In this document: positions 60,271 to 64,000 of the stretch, piece by piece
Numbering within the stretch: the stretch's first letter is position 1
Layout: every line of letters starts with the position of its first letter
DNA from: an uncultured Clostridia bacterium
Lineage (GTDB): Bacteria; Bacillota; Clostridia; Lachnospirales; Anaerotignaceae
Assembly: GCA_944378105.1 (NCBI GenBank)
Contig: CALWGC010000005.1
Span: 1-64,000 of the forward strand
Length of the DNA: 64,000 bases
Direction of reading: 5' to 3'
Notes under the pieces: model-generated
Told to the model about the DNA's origin: nothing
The model's database searches: none
Seen by the model: the letters and a program-made list of their open reading frames with translations, nothing else
Translations under genes and position numbers: made by a program

Positions 60271-61092
60271 ATGCAGTTATTGACACCCAAGGAAATGACC
60301 GAAACTTATATCCAAGGCGGCCCAGCCAAATGCAGCCGCTCGGCTCTGGAGCTTTTGCTCTTATCCATCATGGCCGGAATCTTCATCGGCTTTAGCGGCG
60401 CCACCACCAACACGGCGGCCTTTGGCTTTGAAAATGCCAATGTGGTGCGGATGGTTTGTGGGCTGCTCTTCCCCTTTGGCCTTGCCATGGTGCTGTTGAT
60501 GGGGGCGGAGCTATTTACAGGCAATACCCTGCTTTTGATGCCGCTTTTGAGCAAAAAAATCACAGTGCCACAGATGTTACGCAACTGGGGCATTGTGTTT
60601 TTCGGTAACTTCTTGGGGGCCCTTTTGGTGGGGGGTGGCTGTGCGTTTTTTGGTCAGCTGAACCAACAAAACGGGGCCTTGGCGGTCTTTACCATCCGTT
60701 TGGCCGTCAATAAATGCACGATGCCGGTGGAAAACGCCGTGGTGCTCGGGTTTTTGTGTAACTTTTTGGTGACGGTGGGAGTGCTGGCCGGGCTCAGTGC
60801 AAAGGATGTGCCGGGGCGTATCATGGGCGCCTATCTGCCGGTGATGTATTTTGTCACCTGTGCCTTTGAACACAGCATTGCCAATATGTATTATATCTCG
60901 GCGGGACTGTTTGCGGCGCAAAACGAAACCTATCGGGCGGCAGCCCAAACGGCCGGGTTGGCGCTGGAAAACCTCACCTGGGGCAACTTTTTACTGGGAA
61001 ATCTTTTGCCGGTGACCATTGGGAATATCTTGGGTGGTTTTGCCGTGGGATTCATTTTATGGATGGCCTACGGAAGGCACGCAAAACAGTAA
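60271..61092 (+). CDS. Formate/nitrite transporter family (FNT) channel
   Basis: A 273-residue pentameric channel protein with six helices. The conserved MGAELFTGNTL and the central His in CAFEHSIANMYYI match FocA/NirC/HSC-type FNT proteins, and NLLPVTIGNILGG is the C-terminal half motif. Such channels pass formate, nitrite or hydrosulfide. It lies 78 bp after gltX with AAAAGGAGCG before the ATG and is closed by a terminator. Formate is most plausible in a fermenter, but the sequence alone does not decide. Confidence 0.88.
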   Translation: MQLLTPKEMTETYIQGGPAKCSRSALELLLLSIMAGIFIGFSGATTNTAAFGFENANVVRMVCGLLFPFGLAMVLLMGAELFTGNTLLLMPLLSKKITVPQMLRNWGIVFFGNFLGALLVGGGCAFFGQLNQQNGALAVFTIRLAVNKCTMPVENAVVLGFLCNFLVTVGVLAGLSAKDVPGRIMGAYLPVMYFVTCAFEHSIANMYYISAGLFAAQNETYRAAAQTAGLALENLTWGNFLLGNLLPVTIGNILGGFAVGFILWMAYGRHAKQ

Positions 61093-61100
61093 ATCATACA

Positions 61101-61152
61101 AAAGACCGTTTCTGACTGTGGTTTTTTCACAGCAAGAAACGGTCTTTTTTTT
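61101..61152 (+). terminator. Terminator after the FNT gene
   Basis: AAAGACCGTTTCT pairs with AGAAACGGTCTTT, followed by a T-run. Confidence 0.82.
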
Positions 61153-61180
61153 CGGCAAAGCCCGCAGGGACCAAGGCCCA

Positions 61181-61540
61181 TCAACGGCAAAGAAGTAGTT
61201 TTTCCAGTTCTTCTGCCACAAAGCCCACCAATTCCCGACAACGGCAGCAGCAGCCCTGGCGCAAAATACTGCATTGTAGCGACCCAAAGCGGCGCTGGAC
61301 TTGGCAAAGCAAAATCATCCGTTTTTGTTGGGCCGTTTGGGGTGGAAAAAATAACCCCAGCACCAACACCGCCGCCGCCACGGCGCAGCAAAAACCGCCC
61401 ACCCCAAAGCCGTTGGTGAAGGCCCCGACACTGCTTAAGGCCTCCGGCGTAATGCGGCCATGGCAGTCCCGGGTGGCCAGCAGGATGCTTTCCGAACAAC
61501 TGCAACCCGATTCATAATAAAATAAAGCTCTCTCTTTCAA
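61181..61540 (-). CDS. C-GCAxxG-C-C family redox-type protein
   Basis: A Cys-rich protein of about 119 residues, related to the C_GCAxxG_C_C family, small proteins of unknown function encoded in many anaerobes, often beside redox genes. Cys residues lie in GCSCSESIL, GGFCCAVAAAV, LCQVQ and QGCCCRCR. I place the start at TTG 61540, 8 bp after AAGGGGGTG; starts at 61543 or GTG 61549 are possible. The ribosome site lies in the right arm of a hairpin at 61545-61584, so its translation may be linked to the upstream ferredoxin-flavoprotein operon. Confidence 0.65.
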   Translation of the reverse strand: MKERALFYYESGCSCSESILLATRDCHGRITPEALSSVGAFTNGFGVGGFCCAVAAAVLVLGLFFPPQTAQQKRMILLCQVQRRFGSLQCSILRQGCCCRCRELVGFVAEELEKLLLCR

Positions 61541-61544
61541 CAAA

Positions 61545-61584
61545 AACACCCCCTTTTTGACAGTCTATGCCAAAAGGGGGTGTT
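61545..61584 (-). terminator. Hairpin between the ferredoxin gene and the Cys-rich gene
   Basis: Perfect 13-bp arms AACACCCCCTTTT/AAAAGGGGGTGTT with a 14-nt loop and a following TTTTT on the minus strand. It could terminate the upstream operon and also hides the AAGGGGGTG ribosome site of the Cys-rich gene. Confidence 0.7.
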
Positions 61585-61589
61585 TGGTG

Positions 61590-61865
61590 TCAAGGTTTTT
61601 TGACGGGAACAAATTTTGTTTCGTTCATCAGCGGGTGCCGCAGACGGATGGCCCCAGGAACGGGACAAGCCATCACACAGCTGCCGCAGTAATAACATTC
61701 GCCGGGATAGCAGACGATGGGCGGCTTTCCGGCTGTGGCATTGGGCAGGAGGATATCCACCTGGCAAATGTTCACACAGCGGTTACAGCCCATGCAAAGA
61801 CTTTCGTCAAAGGACAGGGGCCGGGCGCTGGCGGGATAGGTTTGTGCCGTAAAGGAAATGCTCAT
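61590..61865 (-). CDS. AprB-like 2x[4Fe-4S] ferredoxin
   Basis: The 91-residue protein holds two [4Fe-4S] clusters: CMGCNRCVNICQ and CYYCGSCVMACP. The extended spacing and the ECYYCGSC...CPVPGAIRL part recall the beta subunit of adenylylsulfate reductase, though it is shorter (AprB about 150). Its start overlaps the stop of the flavoprotein gene by 4 bp, so it is its electron donor or acceptor. No sat, aprM or dsr genes are visible, so a sulfate-reduction role is not supported. Confidence 0.85.
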   Translation of the reverse strand: MSISFTAQTYPASARPLSFDESLCMGCNRCVNICQVDILLPNATAGKPPIVCYPGECYYCGSCVMACPVPGAIRLRHPLMNETKFVPVKKP

Positions 61866-63796
61866 TGTGCGCCACCTCCGATGTAGTCTTGATTGCGTTT
61901 TTCGTATTCTTCCTCGATGTCACCATAGTAATCATGGGGCACATGGCCGGCGATGATTTTGCCGTTTTCCTGGCGGATGGTGATAAAGTGGCGGTCTTTG
62001 GCCGGGTCCATGGCCGGAAAATCGCTGCGCTCAAAGCAAAGGGGCTTGGAGGAGGATTCCCGCAGGAGGCAGGCCTGGATAATCATTTTGCTGACGGTGA
62101 GGATGTCCATTACCTCATGGGTGCGCATCAGCTCGTGAGGATTTTTGCAAGAAAGGGTTGGTACATCTTCCCGTTCGTATTTTTCCAACAGATGTAAGCC
62201 TTCCAACAGCAAGTCTTTGCATTTGATACCGCCGCAATAGTTTTGCATGGCCTTGGAGATGGCCATGTTTAACTCCCGCCAATCCATGTCGTCTTCCACA
62301 TAAAGCGGCGCATACAGCCGTTCTTTTTCCTTGGCCACGTCGCTTTCGCTAATTTGGCCAAAGTCGGTCTTTTTGGCGGCAGATGCAGCCTTTCTGCCGG
62401 CATAATAGCCGGTGGAAGCGGCAAAGCCGCAGCAGTCAGAGGCAAAGAGCTGGTCCCCTGCGGCATAGAGGCCGTCAAGATTGGTTTTCAAATCCCAGTC
62501 ATGGATAATACCGCCGGGAGCGCCAAAAAGCTGCCGCTCCTGGGCCAAAAAGGCGGCCGATTGCCACCCGGTGCCATAGCTTTGGAGCATATCTTTTTCC
62601 GGGTCAAAGCCCCGTTCGGTGAGGCTTTGCAGTACGGGGATTTTTGTTTTTCCTTCTTCGCCCACCATCATGCCCCAGATGACCCGGCGTTCTTCTTCCG
62701 GCATCCGGCTTAAATCGGCATAGAAAGGCAGTTGATAGCCGCGGCGCATCAGTTCTTCAAAGGGCAGTGTTTCTGGACCGCGGTATTCGTATTTTGGCTC
62801 GTCGATGACGCCGCCTTTTAAGAAAAATTTTTGCCCTTTGGCCGGCAAATATCGTTCCAGCACCGTTTTTAATTCGTTGCCGTCTCGGTCCACATAGGGA
62901 ATTTCCACCCCCCTGGCGTCCACCATGGTGGCGGCGTACCAGGTGTTATGGTTGTTGCCGGTGCTGTAAGGCGGAAAGGAACGGCCGGCGGCGGAAAATT
63001 CGCCTTTGACGGATTTTTCCATCATGGTAAATTCCACACCGGCGCGAAAGCCCATGGCGTGGCCGCTGCCGATGCTTTGGGTGGGGCGAAATTCGCTTAA
63101 GCCCACCAGGTCTGGATGGAAGAGCCAGATCCGGGCCGGGCGGGACATGGTGAGGATGGTGCTTTTGGCGTAGAACCGGTAAAATTTCCCGGTGCGCACC
63201 TGCATCCCACTTGCACCGACACAGCGTTTGCCGGCAGGGGTTTCTTCTGTAAAGAGGGCCGTTGCTTCCACCCGGTCCAATACCCGAACCCCCAGGCGCA
63301 GCAGTTCTTGATAGAGGGCCGGTTTAAAGGTGGAGCCCCAAACCCGCAGGGTATACCGGTTTTCATAGTCATAGGCAAACATCAGCTTTGTTTCGTCGTC
63401 CCGGAAAGCGGCGCCTTTGAATTCGTCTTCCGTATCCCGGATTTTGCCGCCAAAACGCTCCATGTCCAACAGCCGGTCATATCCTTCCCGGCATTCGATG
63501 TAATGGGCGATGCCATTACTGTAATGATCCTGTTCATCGATGAAGGCTTCAGCCATTTCTTTGGGCGAAATTTTGCAGCAGGGGTTGGTGCAGGCCACTT
63601 CCCAGTGGTCAAAGCCGCTGCCGGCAGCACCGCTGCGGGCCGTGGCGCCTTTTTCCACCACAATCACGCTCTGCCCGGCCCGGGCGGCGGCAATGGCGGC
63701 ATAACAGCCGGCCAAACCGCCCCCCAGCACCAGCACGTCACAGCGCAGCACTTCTTCTTGCCCCAGTTGATTTTCATAAGGCCATTGTCGTTCCAT
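61862..63796 (-). CDS. FAD-dependent oxidoreductase, AprA/fumarate reductase-like
   Basis: The 644-residue protein has an FAD-binding N terminus (CDVLVLGGGLAGCYAAIAAARAG, shown in part as VLVLGGGLAGCYA) and the family continuation ATARSGAAGSGFDHW. The helical C-terminal domain (ELNMAISKAMQNYCGGIK) matches the succinate dehydrogenase/fumarate reductase/AprA fold. DGLYAAGDQLFASDCCGFAASTGYYAG is the second FAD site (DGLYAAGD shown). With the AprB-like ferredoxin it forms a two-subunit flavoprotein. ATG 63796 lies 8 bp after GAGGTG; a GTG nine bases earlier is an alternative. Substrate unknown: a fumarate-like or enoate acid is more likely than APS. Confidence 0.82.
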   Translation of the reverse strand: MERQWPYENQLGQEEVLRCDVLVLGGGLAGCYAAIAAARAGQSVIVVEKGATARSGAAGSGFDHWEVACTNPCCKISPKEMAEAFIDEQDHYSNGIAHYIECREGYDRLLDMERFGGKIRDTEDEFKGAAFRDDETKLMFAYDYENRYTLRVWGSTFKPALYQELLRLGVRVLDRVEATALFTEETPAGKRCVGASGMQVRTGKFYRFYAKSTILTMSRPARIWLFHPDLVGLSEFRPTQSIGSGHAMGFRAGVEFTMMEKSVKGEFSAAGRSFPPYSTGNNHNTWYAATMVDARGVEIPYVDRDGNELKTVLERYLPAKGQKFFLKGGVIDEPKYEYRGPETLPFEELMRRGYQLPFYADLSRMPEEERRVIWGMMVGEEGKTKIPVLQSLTERGFDPEKDMLQSYGTGWQSAAFLAQERQLFGAPGGIIHDWDLKTNLDGLYAAGDQLFASDCCGFAASTGYYAGRKAASAAKKTDFGQISESDVAKEKERLYAPLYVEDDMDWRELNMAISKAMQNYCGGIKCKDLLLEGLHLLEKYEREDVPTLSCKNPHELMRTHEVMDILTVSKMIIQACLLRESSSKPLCFERSDFPAMDPAKDRHFITIRQENGKIIAGHVPHDYYGDIEEEYEKRNQDYIGGGAQ

Positions 63797-63814
63797 ATTG
63801 GTCACACCTCGTTG

Positions 63815-64000
63815 TTATTTGACAGATTGCATGATTTTTTGTTTCTGATTGGCTCTTTGGCCTTCTTTGTCCATCAGGCTTACCACAATCAGCGTAGCAG
63901 CCGAAACCAGATAAGCGATCATCAGCGCCAAGTCGGTGTTGATGAGGCCGTTGAGCGGGCCAGGGATGCCAATGAAGAAAGAAATGACACCCACAATACC
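63815..64000 (-). CDS. C-terminal end of a membrane transporter-like protein (truncated at window edge)
   Basis: The last 62 codons of a gene that runs off the right edge on the minus strand. The residues are hydrophobic in two stretches (GIVGVISFFIGIPGP, LMIAYLVSAATLIVV) followed by a charged tail ending KQKIMQSVK, typical of the last helices of a secondary transporter. The stop is 18 bp before the flavoprotein start, so the two are likely in one operon and the transporter may carry the flavoprotein substrate. Family cannot be named from this piece. Confidence 0.65.
   Translation of the reverse strand, partial: GIVGVISFFIGIPGPLNGLINTDLALMIAYLVSAATLIVVSLMDKEGQRANQKQKIMQSVK

Overview
The window reads as chromosome from an anaerobic, low-to-mid GC Bacillota, most likely a Clostridia-class fermenter. 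Evidence: a large SRP RNA with an Alu domain, SpoVG, a glgC/glgD pair, two T-box leaders (tRNA-sensing leaders), a TPP riboswitch, an SLH-domain cell-surface protein at the left edge, a multidomain CBS/DRTGG manganese pyrophosphatase, and a flavin/iron-sulfur bifurcation-type NuoE/NuoF/GltD-NuoG complex. The tandem pair of beta-alanyl-CoA ammonia-lyase-like genes resembles, from memory, the acl1/acl2 pair of Clostridium (Anaerotignum) propionicum. A relative of that group is a reasonable but unproven guess.

Layout. 1-7.6 kb: SLH protein end, FG-GAP lipoprotein-tadA, SRP RNA, then dnaX-ybaB-recR-thyA-folA and a thiamine-binding-type small protein. 8-15.6 kb: murC, glgC-glgD, spoVG, the two ammonia-lyase-like genes, a DAG-kinase-family lipid kinase and a DUF4177 protein. 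15.8-28.6 kb, mostly minus strand: a MarR-controlled heterodimeric ABC exporter, a threonate-type kinase/dehydrogenase pair, a VanW protein, the pyrophosphatase, an M29 aminopeptidase, a His-rich NifX-like protein (plus strand) and a split ThrE-type exporter. 28.7-32.2 kb: TPP riboswitch and a tenA-thiZXY thiamine-precursor salvage operon, then tRNA-Ser(GCU). 33.4-41.7 kb: a T-box, probably phenylalanine-specific, ahead of a TAXI-type TRAP transporter and a D-2-hydroxyacid dehydrogenase, then a GntR-aminotransferase-LarA-like operon behind a structured leader. 41.8-49.5 kb: proC, a three-gene complex resembling the Stn-type electron-bifurcating transhydrogenase, and a DUF2089 regulator. 49.6-57.2 kb, minus strand: alaS with an Ala T-box, two AEC transporters and an aconitase-family hydratase. 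57.2-64 kb: MocR regulator, gltX, a formate/nitrite-type channel, a C-GCAxxG-C-C protein, and an AprB/AprA-like ferredoxin-flavoprotein pair with a truncated membrane protein at the edge.

Taken together the window combines housekeeping blocks with amino-acid and organic-acid fermentation functions: 2-hydroxyacid and 2-oxoacid handling, beta-amino-acyl-CoA deamination, organic acid transport and redox balancing between NADH, NADPH and ferredoxin. No phage, insertion sequence or CRISPR array was seen. Three copies of a 75-76 bp palindromic element with terminal inverted repeats lie between genes. The most interesting items are the Stn-like complex, the T-box controlling a TRAP transporter, a possible programmed frameshift in dnaX, and the structured leader upstream of the GntR operon.
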